This document shows, in pieces, positions 1 through 8,241 of a stretch of 64,000 nucleotides of DNA. A program made the translations under genes and the position numbers. Source of the stretch: Bradyrhizobium sp. BTAi1 (GTDB taxonomy: Bacteria > Pseudomonadota > Alphaproteobacteria > Rhizobiales > Xanthobacteraceae). The first letter of the stretch is position 1, and every line of letters begins with the position of its first letter. The notes under the pieces were generated by a model, which was not told the origin of the DNA, ran no database searches, and saw only the letters and a list, made by a program, of their open reading frames with translations. The stretch covers positions 3,202,001-3,266,000 of the forward strand of contig NC_009485.1 in the NCBI RefSeq assembly GCF_000015165.1, written 5' to 3'.

Positions 1-280
1 AGACGGTCGCGAATGTGCCGGCCGGCTCGGCGAAGCGCCGCAGCGCCGGTTGCGACAGCCCGATCTCGTCCGGCCCGACCAGGGCATCATCGTCGGTAAT
101 CAGGAGCGTCGCCAACAGCGTGCGCGAATTGCAGCGCAGCTCGACCCGGCTGAAGCCGCTGAACACTTCGGGGCGCAACGCCCGCGACCGGCGTGAGATC
201 ACGACCACGTTCTCGCGGCCGGTGTCGAGCGCGACGCTGCGGATTTTCAGTTGGGGACGGGCGGAATCGATTGTGCTCAT
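1..280 (-). CDS. Thymidine phosphorylase-like protein, N-terminal part (runs off left edge)
   Basis: Only the first 93 codons are present; the gene continues beyond base 1. Translating the minus strand from the ATG at 278-280 gives an N-terminus with [20 protein letters not shown], then a segment ending [16 protein letters not shown]. This matches the N-terminal domain of the putative thymidine phosphorylase family (long DeoA/AMP-phosphorylase-like proteins of about 500 residues), which cleave pyrimidine deoxynucleosides phosphorolytically. The catalytic glycosyltransferase domains lie outside the window, so the substrate cannot be judged. The frame stays open to the edge. Confidence 0.7.
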   Translation of the reverse strand, partial: MSTIDSARPQLKIRSVALDTGRENVVVISRRSRALRPEVFSGFSRVELRCNSRTLLATLLITDDDALVGPDEIGLSQPALRRFAEPAGTFATV

Positions 281-690
281 GGCGACCAGCATTATCCCTA
301 GGCCGATCCCCGCCAAGCCCGTTGACCCAGATCATGCCCCGGCCCATCACTTGCCATCACACGGCATCCATCGGGCAAGCCGAATTTTTTCTGAACGTGT
401 CCGGGCCAAATGCCGGCATTCGGGCCATGCAAGCAGCACGGCCCGAAAGCCGGCATTCGAAAATAAAGCTCAATCAATCCATATATTTGCGGACAGTTTC
501 GCGTCCGGCCGCCCGGCCAGAAAGGACCAATGGTGCAGGGCCCGGCCTGCTCACGGCGACCCTGCGCTATCTGAGCAGATTAACTGATTGTTCAAGCCGA
601 TGGCCGAGGGTCGATCCAGGGGCGTCCGTCCCGGCCTGTGTGCGCGCGCCGTTGCGGCGCGTCGATGATCGAGCCCGACCGGAGTGGTAG
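281..690. other. Intergenic, no gene seen (410 bp)
   Basis: Lies between the divergent phosphorylase-like gene and the Flp pilin gene and must hold both promoters. Open frames that cross it have no recognisable protein character. The stretch around 465-500 is AT-richer than its surroundings and is the likeliest promoter zone. No clear operator or repeat was found. Confidence 0.5.
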
Positions 691-855
691 ATGCGGCAGA
701 TGATTGCGAGCTTCCTGAAGAATCAGGCTGGCGCGACTTCGATCGAGTACGCGATCATCGCTGGCGGACTGAGCATCGTGATCCTGGCAGCCGTGAACGG
801 TCTGGGATCTGGCCTCAGCAGCAAGTTCACCTCGATCAACAGCTCGATCAAGTAA
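691..855 (+). CDS. Flp/Fap-type pilin
   Basis: A 54-residue protein with the hallmark of type IVb Flp pilins: a short basic leader (MRQMIASFLKNQAG), then the processing and hydrophobic segment GATSIEYAIIAGGLSIVI with the conserved Glu-Tyr pair, followed by a Gly/Ser-rich tail ending SSIK. Pilins of this family are cleaved by a TadV/CpaA prepilin peptidase and assemble into adherence pili exported by the Tad machinery. GGAG at 681-684 is a plausible ribosome-binding site. No tad/cpa genes lie nearby, so this is an orphan copy. Confidence 0.85.
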   Translation: MRQMIASFLKNQAGATSIEYAIIAGGLSIVILAAVNGLGSGLSSKFTSINSSIK

Positions 856-886
856 TCGCCGTCCCATCGCGGGCCGCTCATGGCAA

Positions 887-910
887 GGCGCCGTTGGTCT
901 TTACGGCGCC
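887..910 (+). terminator. Hairpin after the Flp pilin gene
   Basis: Perfect 8-bp inverted repeat ggcgccgt / acggcgcc (887-894 and 903-910) with an 8-base loop, 31 bp after the pilin stop codon. It is followed by a T-containing stretch rather than a clean T-run. Confidence 0.5.
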
Positions 911-954
911 GCTTGCGTTTGTGCCGTCGCCGTGACGTTGCCGCCGACAAGCAA

Positions 955-986
955 CGAGCTTCCGGCGGGGCATCGCCGGAAGCTCG
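955..986. terminator. Bidirectional hairpin between convergent pilin and porin genes
   Basis: Perfect 13-bp inverted repeat (cgagcttccggcg at 955-967 and its complement at 974-986) with a 6-base loop, 30 bp from the porin stop codon. Its position between two convergent genes suggests it ends both transcripts. T-runs are weak on both sides. Confidence 0.55.
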
Positions 987-1016
987 TGGAGCAGTTGGAG
1001 GCTTAACAGTTCAACG

Positions 1017-2513
1017 TCACCAGTTGCGCTGAGCGCGCAGCAGCATGCTTACCGTGTCCTGGTCCTTCAGCTGGTAGATCGCGGCCGGCTTGGCCGTGCT
1101 CGCGACAGCCGGGGCGATGGCCGTCCCGGAGTACTTCTGGTCGAGGTGGCTGTAGGTCACGTCGGCCGAGAAGGTCAGGTTCTTGACCGGCGTCCAGCGC
1201 GTGATCAGGCCGATCTGCCCGAGATTGAAATCGGGGTTGCAGGTCGAGCCCGCGGTGAGCATGCCGGTCGCGGCGATGCCGGCGCAGATCAGGCTCGCGC
1301 CGGTCTGACCGTAGCGGACCTGCGCATAGGCGCCGTAGAGAGCCGAATTCCAGTTCGGATTCCAGTTGTGGGTGAACGCGCCGCGCATGCCCCAGGTCTG
1401 CACGGTCGAGAGCCCGGTGCCGGTCCCGAACACCGCGTCGCCGACGCCGGCGAAGCCGATGCTTTGATAGGCGCCGGTCACGCCGGTGCTGCCGTACATC
1501 GAATAGGATGTACTGGCCAGGCTCTGGAAATTGTAGCGGCTTGCGCCATCGGTATAGACTGCCTGCAGGTTGAGGACGTCGCCAGCGCCGGTCGGAATGT
1601 TCTTGACCGACAGCGACAGCTGCGCGGCCCAGCCCCATTTGTCGGACGGATGGCCCGAGGTCTCGGCCGCGCCGTAGTAGGCGGCATGATTGTCATGCGC
1701 TGCGAACGACGCCTGGAAGAGACCCCAGGCCTGGTCGATGCGAACCATGCCGATGATGTCAGGAGCCACCGTGCCGCCGAAGGCGCTCGCGCCATAGCTG
1801 CCACCGAGCACTCCGGCTGCAGTGATCCCCGACGTGTTCCAGATGTTCGTGGTGAAGAACTGCGTCTGATCTTCCAGCGACACTGCGGCCGAGATGCCCT
1901 GACCGAAATCGGCCGTATAGGTGAACTGATTGACGCCGTTATTGGAGCCGCTGCCGCCGACCAGACCGTCGAAATTATTGCCGGGATAGTTGGTCCAGGG
2001 GGCGTCGAAGGTCGACACCGCCTTGCCCATCGTGAAGCCCGCGAACTGGATGAAGGCGTAGTAGACGCCGATGCTGCCGCCGGATATGGCGTCGCCCGTA
2101 TAGGACGTTGCGCCGGCCCCCGCGCCGGCATAGGACCCGGAGGTCCAGTTCATCACCGTCTCGAAGTAGGTCCGTACCACGCCATATTCGGTCGCGGTCC
2201 GCGTGTCGATGTTGAGGTTTTCGCGCGAGCGCATCTGGTAGCGATTGCTGAGGCGATTGTCGGCACCGGCCTGGCCCGAATAGGCGCCGCCATAATTGCT
2301 GTTGGTCCACAGCGCGGTCTCGGCGCGCAGATAGCCGCCGAGCTTGATGCAGGTGTCGGTGCCGGGGATGTAGTAGAACCCCGTGCCGTAGAGCGAGCAC
2401 ACCTTCACATACTCAACGGCCTTCGCCTTCAGCGGAAGGTCCGCGGCCTGAGCGGCTGCGGTGGACAATAACGCTGCTCCTGTTGCCAGGAGCAGGCCCC
2501 TCATCGTCTTCAT
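1017..2513 (-). CDS. Outer-membrane porin, rhizobial Omp2b/porin_2 type
   Basis: A 498-residue protein with a Sec signal peptide (hydrophobic LLLATGAALLSTAAAQA, cleavage expected before ADLPLKAK). The mature start VKVCSLYGTGFYYIPGTDTC is the signature of the alphaproteobacterial porin_2 family (Brucella Omp2a/b, Bradyrhizobium porins): a disulfide-bearing N-terminal strand, then beta-strands rich in Tyr, Gly and Asn. The last residue is an aromatic (Trp), as needed for BAM recognition. It should form a trimeric diffusion channel. GGAGA lies 8 bases before the ATG. Single gene, with its own hairpin downstream. Confidence 0.92.
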   Translation of the reverse strand: MKTMRGLLLATGAALLSTAAAQAADLPLKAKAVEYVKVCSLYGTGFYYIPGTDTCIKLGGYLRAETALWTNSNYGGAYSGQAGADNRLSNRYQMRSRENLNIDTRTATEYGVVRTYFETVMNWTSGSYAGAGAGATSYTGDAISGGSIGVYYAFIQFAGFTMGKAVSTFDAPWTNYPGNNFDGLVGGSGSNNGVNQFTYTADFGQGISAAVSLEDQTQFFTTNIWNTSGITAAGVLGGSYGASAFGGTVAPDIIGMVRIDQAWGLFQASFAAHDNHAAYYGAAETSGHPSDKWGWAAQLSLSVKNIPTGAGDVLNLQAVYTDGASRYNFQSLASTSYSMYGSTGVTGAYQSIGFAGVGDAVFGTGTGLSTVQTWGMRGAFTHNWNPNWNSALYGAYAQVRYGQTGASLICAGIAATGMLTAGSTCNPDFNLGQIGLITRWTPVKNLTFSADVTYSHLDQKYSGTAIAPAVASTAKPAAIYQLKDQDTVSMLLRAQRNW

Positions 2514-2918
2514 CTTGGTATCTCCGGTTCATCGGCGATGCACACGTCCCCCGCGTGTCGCCCCTGGCCTTGCCAGATTGCTGCTCGCACACCTGCGTTC
2601 CGGGTCGGGTCGAACTCATCGACTTGCGATACGTGCGAGCGAAATGTGCGCGAGCTCATCTGGATTCGATCAATGTGCTCTGGTCTGCCGGTGCTTCACT
2701 TAGTTGCCGATCACGCCCGGCTGCTCGCACCGGCTTCGACGCAGCCACGCCGCGGTTCTGACGCTTCGCTGCCAATTTGTTAATGATGCCAATCGTGAAT
2801 AGGGTAGATCAAAAAGCCGAATAATCGCGGCGCGCGGTGGAGCATTGCGCGCACGCCGATGCGATCGCGCACCGCTGGCGATGCGCGATCGATCTCACGG
2901 AAGATCTCAGGAGAAGTT
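2514..2918. other. Intergenic, porin promoter region (405 bp)
   Basis: Holds the upstream region of the porin gene (minus strand) and the downstream end of the LysR gene. The part at about 2765-2825 is AT-rich. Open frames here have no protein-like composition. No repeat or hairpin of note was seen. Confidence 0.4.
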
Positions 2919-3908
2919 CTAATCGATAGGGAGCGCGGATCGGTGGGGCGTGGCCGCAACCAGCGCGCTTCGGCCGCCATCCGAGGCGCGCGTCATCGGA
3001 GCGATCGTCGCACGGATACGCCATCGCTTGACGAAGTCGAGAAAGACCTGCAGCGGCATCGGCGGTTGCCGCCGGCTCGGGTGATAGAGAAACAACCCGG
3101 GCGTTGCACTGCTCCAATCCGGCAGCACGCGGACCAATCGTCCTTCCGCCAGATGTGCGTCGACCAACGGCTCGACCAGATAGGCGATGCCGACGCCATC
3201 GAGCGCGGCATTCAGGGCCAGGTCGAAATCGTTGACGATCAGCGAGCCGTCCACGGCGATCTCGGCCCGTTGCTCACCTTGCTCGAACACCCAGGGCTGC
3301 AACGTTTCATCAGCGGGAAAGCGATGACGGATGCAATTATGTGCGCCAAGATCTTCCGGAGAAGACGGTGCCGGATGGACGGCGAGATAGTCTGGAGAGG
3401 CGACGGCGACGAATTGCAGGTCGTCGACTACGCGGATCACCTTCATGTCGCGCTCGACGCGATGCCCGGATCGGATGCCGGCATCGAATCGATTGCGCAC
3501 AATGTCACTGTTCGTGTCGTCGACCGCCAGTTCGAGCTGGATGTCCGGATATTCGGCCAGGAACGATCTGATCAGCGGGCCCAGCCCTCTGATTGCGAAC
3601 ACGCGGGGCACCGCGATCCGCAGCGTTCCGACCGGCTTGTCGCGGAACGCGTTGATGCTCTCGATGGCCTGGTCGACCTGCTCGAAAATCGGCTGGATCT
3701 CTGCGAGCAGCCGCTCGCCGGCTTCGGTCAGTGCCACGCTGCGGGTCGTACGATTGAACAGCCTGACGTCCAACCGTTCCTCAAGGCTTTTGATTGTATG
3801 GCTGATGGTCGGCAAGGAGCAGCCGATCTGAGCTGCAGCCTTGGTGAAGCTCAACGTATCCGCGACGGCCGCGAATGCGGAGAGCTCAGAGAACTGGACC
3901 CGCGCCAT
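2919..3908 (-). CDS. LysR-family transcriptional regulator
   Basis: A 329-residue protein. The N-terminal winged helix-turn-helix (residues about 5-62) contains FAAVADTLSFTKAAAQIGCS and LEERLDVRLFNRTTRSVALT, typical of LysR regulators. A periplasmic-binding-like effector domain follows (about 90-300). The family binds DNA as a tetramer and responds to a small ligand. The subgroup resembles regulators of aromatic or short-chain metabolism, but no divergent target gene is visible, so the regulon is unknown. The C-terminal 30 residues extend past the usual end of the family. Confidence 0.9.
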   Translation of the reverse strand: MARVQFSELSAFAAVADTLSFTKAAAQIGCSLPTISHTIKSLEERLDVRLFNRTTRSVALTEAGERLLAEIQPIFEQVDQAIESINAFRDKPVGTLRIAVPRVFAIRGLGPLIRSFLAEYPDIQLELAVDDTNSDIVRNRFDAGIRSGHRVERDMKVIRVVDDLQFVAVASPDYLAVHPAPSSPEDLGAHNCIRHRFPADETLQPWVFEQGEQRAEIAVDGSLIVNDFDLALNAALDGVGIAYLVEPLVDAHLAEGRLVRVLPDWSSATPGLFLYHPSRRQPPMPLQVFLDFVKRWRIRATIAPMTRASDGGRSALVAATPHRSALPID

Positions 3909-4351
3909 GCTCTAGTCGTGCCGCGCCAGGCCTTGTCTCTGATCATGCTGAACCATTCATGCCCCCTCATACGCCGTGTCGTGCCGGACCGACTCCGCCA
4001 AGGTCGATCCACCATCACTGACCAGTCGCATCTGCTTGGAGGTCGCGCCTGATCATTCACCCGCGGTGCAGAACTAGGCGCGGCCTGCTCATTCCGCAAG
4101 CATCCAGGACGCATGGCATCGATCACAAATCCGCGTCAGGCGCTTGATCGGCATTGGCGGATCGACTCAGCTGAGCTGGACCGTTTTACCGAGGCGGAAA
4201 GGAAGACACGACGGGTCGCGGGGGAGGCGAGCCGCGTGCAGGCGCGTTGGTCGGGCCGTCGCCCGCACGCTCTCTAACTTAAGGGAACCCGATGTAAAGG
4301 GAACCCGCTGTTCGCCGGCCGGAGGGACGAGCGGGATCTGGTGTTTGCGCA
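3909..4351. other. Intergenic, no gene seen (443 bp)
   Basis: Separates the LysR gene from ku. It contains the LysR promoter (minus strand). Open frames crossing it lack recognisable domains. Nothing else was supported. Confidence 0.4.
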
Positions 4352-5317
4352 TCAACCCGCCTTGCGCGAACGCGCGCTCGTTCGGGCCGGCTTCTCGGCC
4401 TTCTTCGGTTCCTCCGCCTTCTTCGGCTCGTCTTTCGCTTTCTTGCCGCTGATCGGCAGCAGCATCTCGCGCTGGCCCTCGACGCGCTTCTTGGGTTTCT
4501 TGGCTTTTGCCTTCGGTGCGGGGGCAGGGGCCGCTGTGTCGGTGCTGGCGAGGCTGCGCTTCAGCGCGTCCATCAGGTTGATCACATTGCCGCTCGATTT
4601 CGGCGCGGCCTTTGCGGTGATCGCCACGCCGTTGCGCTTCTTGTTGATCAGCTCGATCAGCGCGGCCTCGTAATGATCCTCGAAATTCTCCGGACGGAAA
4701 TCGGCCGACTTCTTCTCGACGATATGCTTGGCGAGATCGAGCATGTCCTTGGTGATGGTCACGTCCTGTATGTCGTCGAAATAGTCCTGCTCGCTGCGCA
4801 CCTCGTAGGGGTAGCGCAGCAGGGTTCCCATCAGCCCCTTGCCGAGCGGCTCCAGCGCGATGATGTGCTCGCGGTTGGTCAGCACCACCCGGCCGATCGC
4901 GACCTTGTCCATGCTGCGGATGGTCTCGCGGATGACCGCGAAGGCATCGTGTCCGACCTTGCCGTCGGGCACGAGGTAGTAGGGGCGGATCAGATAGCGG
5001 CTGTCGATGTCGCTCCGCGGCACGAACTCATCGATGTCGATGGTATGCGTCGAGTCCAGCGCCAGCTCGTCGAGCTCGCCCTTGGTCACTTCAATATAGG
5101 TGTCGGTATCGACCTTGTAGCCCTTGACGATGTCGTCATTGGTGACCTCTTCGCCGGTCTCGGCGTCCACCTTGCTGTATTTGATGCGATGGCCGGTCTT
5201 GCGATTGATCTGGTTGAAGGAGACCTTCTCGGATTCCGAGGTCGCTGGATACAGCGCGACCGGACAGGTCACGAGCGACAGCCGCAGAAAACCCTTCCAA
5301 TTGGCGCGCGGGGCCAT
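4352..5317 (-). CDS. ku: Ku protein, non-homologous end joining
   Basis: A 321-residue bacterial Ku. The N-terminus APRANWKGFLRLSLVTCPVA and the segments RIKYSKVDAETGEEV and YYLVPDGKVGHDAFAVIRE belong to the Ku beta-barrel core (about residues 5-255). The core forms a homodimeric ring on broken DNA ends and recruits the ligase LigD. After residue about 260 comes a Lys/Ala/Pro-rich tail (KAKAKKPKKR, EPKKAEEPKKAEKPA), the basic C-terminal extension that aids DNA binding and threading. No ligD is nearby. Rhizobia often carry several ku paralogues, so this may be one of a set. Confidence 0.95.
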   Translation of the reverse strand: MAPRANWKGFLRLSLVTCPVALYPATSESEKVSFNQINRKTGHRIKYSKVDAETGEEVTNDDIVKGYKVDTDTYIEVTKGELDELALDSTHTIDIDEFVPRSDIDSRYLIRPYYLVPDGKVGHDAFAVIRETIRSMDKVAIGRVVLTNREHIIALEPLGKGLMGTLLRYPYEVRSEQDYFDDIQDVTITKDMLDLAKHIVEKKSADFRPENFEDHYEAALIELINKKRNGVAITAKAAPKSSGNVINLMDALKRSLASTDTAAPAPAPKAKAKKPKKRVEGQREMLLPISGKKAKDEPKKAEEPKKAEKPARTSARSRKAG

Positions 5318-5570
5318 GACCTACTCCACCTACTCTGAACTGACGATGTGCTCCGGACTGGACTGCTGCGGCGCGTGCTGCCGAGACGTCCGGCGAGGAT
5401 AACACCCGAGCCCCCGGATTCAACACGGCTCCGCGGCTTATTTGCTCATCGGCGTTAACTGGTCGCGGGCGGGCTAAGCCGCCGGAACATCATCTGACGG
5501 CCGACGTTGCCAGAGGGAGTACGCGCACACGACAGCGCAATACCTTTTGAACTCGAGAGCTGAGGGCGCC

Positions 5571-5723
5571 ATGGCAACCAGACGACCGCCGCAGATCGTC
5601 GAAACTCCTACCGAAGCGCGCCAGGGTGAGCTGGGACCGTCGGTCCTGGCGATGCTCGCGATCTCCACCGGACTGGCGCTGCTGATCCTGGGCCTGATCT
5701 GGTTCGTGTTCTTCCACACCTGA
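5571..5723 (+). CDS. Small single-pass membrane protein, unknown function
   Basis: A 50-residue ORF: a polar N-terminus (MATRRPPQIVETPTEARQGE) and one strong transmembrane helix (VLAMLAISTGLALLILGLIW) ending FVFFHT. GAGGG lies 5-9 bases upstream of the ATG. The clean topology and the rho-independent terminator after it argue that it is real. The function is not recognised; it is convergent with nothing and lies just ahead of a two-component system. Confidence 0.7.
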   Translation: MATRRPPQIVETPTEARQGELGPSVLAMLAISTGLALLILGLIWFVFFHT

Positions 5724-5816
5724 CGACGGGAGCGGCAGGCGCGGCCGCGCCGCGGCGATGCCGCCGGGGCGGCGTGCGTCTTGGACCGGCCCGCTCGGAT
5801 CATCCGACCACGTCTG

Positions 5817-5846
5817 AGCCCGGCCGCGCACACGGCCGGGCTTTTC
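5817..5846 (+). terminator. Rho-independent terminator after the small membrane protein gene
   Basis: Perfect 10-bp stem agcccggccg / cggccgggct (5817-5826 and 5833-5842), 6-base loop, followed directly by TTTT when the last stem T is counted. It lies about 95 bp after the stop codon. Confidence 0.75.
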
Positions 5847-6017
5847 ATTATTGCCCGCGATAGCCTATATGCCCCCAATCCTGTCGGCCCTTGCCGACGA
5901 TCCTGACCGAGATGACCAAAAAGTAACGTGGTCGGTCGGGTTCCGTTCATGCGCGGTTCACGGCCTTCCGGTTCATCTTGAGGGCGGAAATCGTGCAGTT
6001 CAGCTTTGGAGGCAAGC

Positions 6018-6692
6018 GTGCGTCTGCTCGTTGTCGAGGACGATCCGGATCTCAACCGCCAGCTTACGACCGCGCTGAGCGACGCCGGCTACGTCGTGGA
6101 CCGTGCGTTCGACGGTGAGGAAGGGCACTATCTGGGCGATAGCGAGCCCTACGATGCCGTGGTGCTCGATATCGGCCTGCCCAAGATGGACGGCATCTCG
6201 GTGCTGGAAGCGTGGCGGCGCAATGGCCGGGCGATGCCGGTTCTGATCCTGACCGCACGCGATCGCTGGAGCGACAAGGTGCAGGGCTTCGACGCCGGTG
6301 CCGACGATTACGTCGCCAAGCCGTTCCATCTCGAGGAGGTGCTGGCGCGCATTCGCGCGCTGCTGCGCCGCTCGGCCGGCCATGCCCAGAGCGAATTGAC
6401 CTGCGGGCCCGTCACGCTTGACACCCGCACCGGTAAGGTCAGCGTGTCGGGCAATCCCGTCAAGATGACCTCACATGAATACCGGCTGCTATCCTATCTG
6501 ATGCATCATTCCGGCCGCGTCGTGTCGCGCAGCGAGCTGGTCGAGCATCTCTACGACCAGGACTTCGACCGCGACTCGAACACCATCGAGGTGTTCGTCG
6601 GCCGTATCAGGAAGAAGCTCGACTGCGACGTCATCCAGACCGTGCGTGGCCTCGGTTATCTCCTGACGCCGCCACCGGCTGCCGGGGCGTAA
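6018..6692 (+). CDS. OmpR/PhoP-family response regulator (FeuP-like)
   Basis: A 224-residue two-domain regulator. The receiver domain (about 1-115) has the acidic pair in VVEDDPDL, the phospho-acceptor Asp in VVLDIGLPKMDG and the Lys in DDYVAKPF. A winged-helix DNA-binding domain (about 125-220) ends VIQTVRGLGYLL. The GTG at 6018 is chosen because GGAGG at 6008-6012 sits properly before it and the protein then starts RLLVVEDD. The partner kinase follows 62 bp later. In rhizobia an orthologous pair (FeuP/FeuQ) lies near cyc and degP genes and affects iron uptake and cyclic glucan export; that assignment is inferred from sequence type and context. Confidence 0.9.
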   Translation: MRLLVVEDDPDLNRQLTTALSDAGYVVDRAFDGEEGHYLGDSEPYDAVVLDIGLPKMDGISVLEAWRRNGRAMPVLILTARDRWSDKVQGFDAGADDYVAKPFHLEEVLARIRALLRRSAGHAQSELTCGPVTLDTRTGKVSVSGNPVKMTSHEYRLLSYLMHHSGRVVSRSELVEHLYDQDFDRDSNTIEVFVGRIRKKLDCDVIQTVRGLGYLLTPPPAAGA

Positions 6693-6754
6693 TCCGCCCT
6701 CCGGCGACGCCTTTCCCTGTGGCCCGGCGCCGGTCGTTTGGCTAATTTGCGGTC

Positions 6755-8131
6755 ATGCGCCAGAGTTCACTTGCCACCCGGTTGTTCCTGTCCGCGACCG
6801 CGTGGCTCGTGGTCATCCTCGCCATCACCGGCATCGTGCTGTCCTCGGTGTATCGCAATGCGACCGAGCGCGCCTTCGACCGCCGGCTCAACCTCTATCT
6901 GCGGACGCTGATTGCCGAGGTGGCGACCCCCGACGATCCGCCGGAGCGCCAATTCCAGTCGCTCGGCGAGCCGCTGTTCGAGCTGCCGCTGTCCGGCTGG
7001 TATTGGCAGATCACCCGCACCGACGCCGACAAGCCGGAGGTGCGGGCGTCGCGCTCGCTGTGGGACAAGAAGCTGCCGAAGCTGGAAGATCAAGGCATCG
7101 AGTTGACCGCGGCCGGTATCAGGATCGGCTATGTCGAGGGGCCTGAGAACCAGGACCTGCGGATGGTCGAGCGTCCCGTCGATCTCGGCTCCGACGGCAA
7201 GTTCCTGGTCAGCGTCGCCGGGGATGCCTCGGAGATCTTCGACGAGACCCGCAGCTTTGATTATTACCTCGGCGGCACCTTCACCGCGCTCGGCATCGTG
7301 CTGCTGCTGACCACGATCTTCCAGGTCCGCTACGGCCTCGCGCCGCTGAAGCGCATCTCCGAATCGATCGCCGATATCCGTTCCGGCCGGGCGGAGCGCC
7401 TGGAAGGGGAGTTTCCGGTCGAGATCGCGCCGCTGGCGCGCGAGACCAATGCGCTTATCGACGCCAACCGCGAGATCGTCGAGCGCGCGCGCACCCATGT
7501 CGGCAATCTCGCCCATGCGATCAAGACCCCGCTCTCGGTCATCGTGAATGAGGCGGCGACGCATTCGGCCGATCCGTTCGCGGCCAAGGTCATGGAGCAG
7601 GCGGATGTGATGCGCGATCAGCTTGCCCACCACCTCGAGCGGGCCCGCATCGCTGCCCGCGTCACCATCGTCTCGACGGTGACCGAGGTAGCGCCGGCGA
7701 TCGAGGCGCTGCGCCGCACCATGGAGAAGATCTATCGCGCGCGCAGCATCGTGGTCGAGACGACCGCCGATCCGGCCGCCCGGTTCCGGGGCGAGCGCCA
7801 GGATCTGGAGGAAATGGTCGGCAATCTGGTCGACAATGCCTGTAAATGGGCGACGTCGCGGGTCGCGGTCGAGGTCAGCGTGGAGCCGCCGGCCCAGGCG
7901 GGGGCCACGCCGATGCTGCGCATCATCGTCGACGATGACGGCCGCGGCCTGTCGGCGGCCGAGCGCGCCCAGGTGCTGCGCCGCGGCCAGCGGCTGGACG
8001 AATCCAAGCCCGGGTCGGGGCTGGGCCTGTCGATCGTCAACGATCTCGCCGGCCTCTACGGCGGCCGTTTGACGCTAGACGACGCCCCGATCGGGGGGCT
8101 GCGGGCCGAACTGAGATTGCCCGGCGTCTGA
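6755..8131 (+). CDS. Membrane sensor histidine kinase, PhoQ/FeuQ-like
   Basis: A 458-residue kinase. Transmembrane helix 1 (about 10-30), a periplasmic domain (about 31-170) including GWYWQITRTDADKPEV, transmembrane helix 2 (GGTFTALGIVLLLTTIFQV), a HAMP-like linker, then a phospho-acceptor helix with VGNLAHAIKTPLSVIVNEA. The His-Ala-Ile-Lys-Thr-Pro box is the PhoQ type. The ATPase domain has the N box (NLVDNACKWA), the G1 box (DDDGRGLS) and the G2 box (SGLGLSIV). It should phosphorylate the regulator encoded just upstream. Confidence 0.9.
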   Translation: MRQSSLATRLFLSATAWLVVILAITGIVLSSVYRNATERAFDRRLNLYLRTLIAEVATPDDPPERQFQSLGEPLFELPLSGWYWQITRTDADKPEVRASRSLWDKKLPKLEDQGIELTAAGIRIGYVEGPENQDLRMVERPVDLGSDGKFLVSVAGDASEIFDETRSFDYYLGGTFTALGIVLLLTTIFQVRYGLAPLKRISESIADIRSGRAERLEGEFPVEIAPLARETNALIDANREIVERARTHVGNLAHAIKTPLSVIVNEAATHSADPFAAKVMEQADVMRDQLAHHLERARIAARVTIVSTVTEVAPAIEALRRTMEKIYRARSIVVETTADPAARFRGERQDLEEMVGNLVDNACKWATSRVAVEVSVEPPAQAGATPMLRIIVDDDGRGLSAAERAQVLRRGQRLDESKPGSGLGLSIVNDLAGLYGGRLTLDDAPIGGLRAELRLPGV

Positions 8132-8241
8132 CCGGGCGGCGATTTTCGCCATCCTAAAGGTGTTCTTAATAACGCGGGCGCTATGGTTGAGGCCGGGGTG
8201 CGCGATGTGCGCTCTCGCCGTGGAAATTTGCACGCCGGCGC

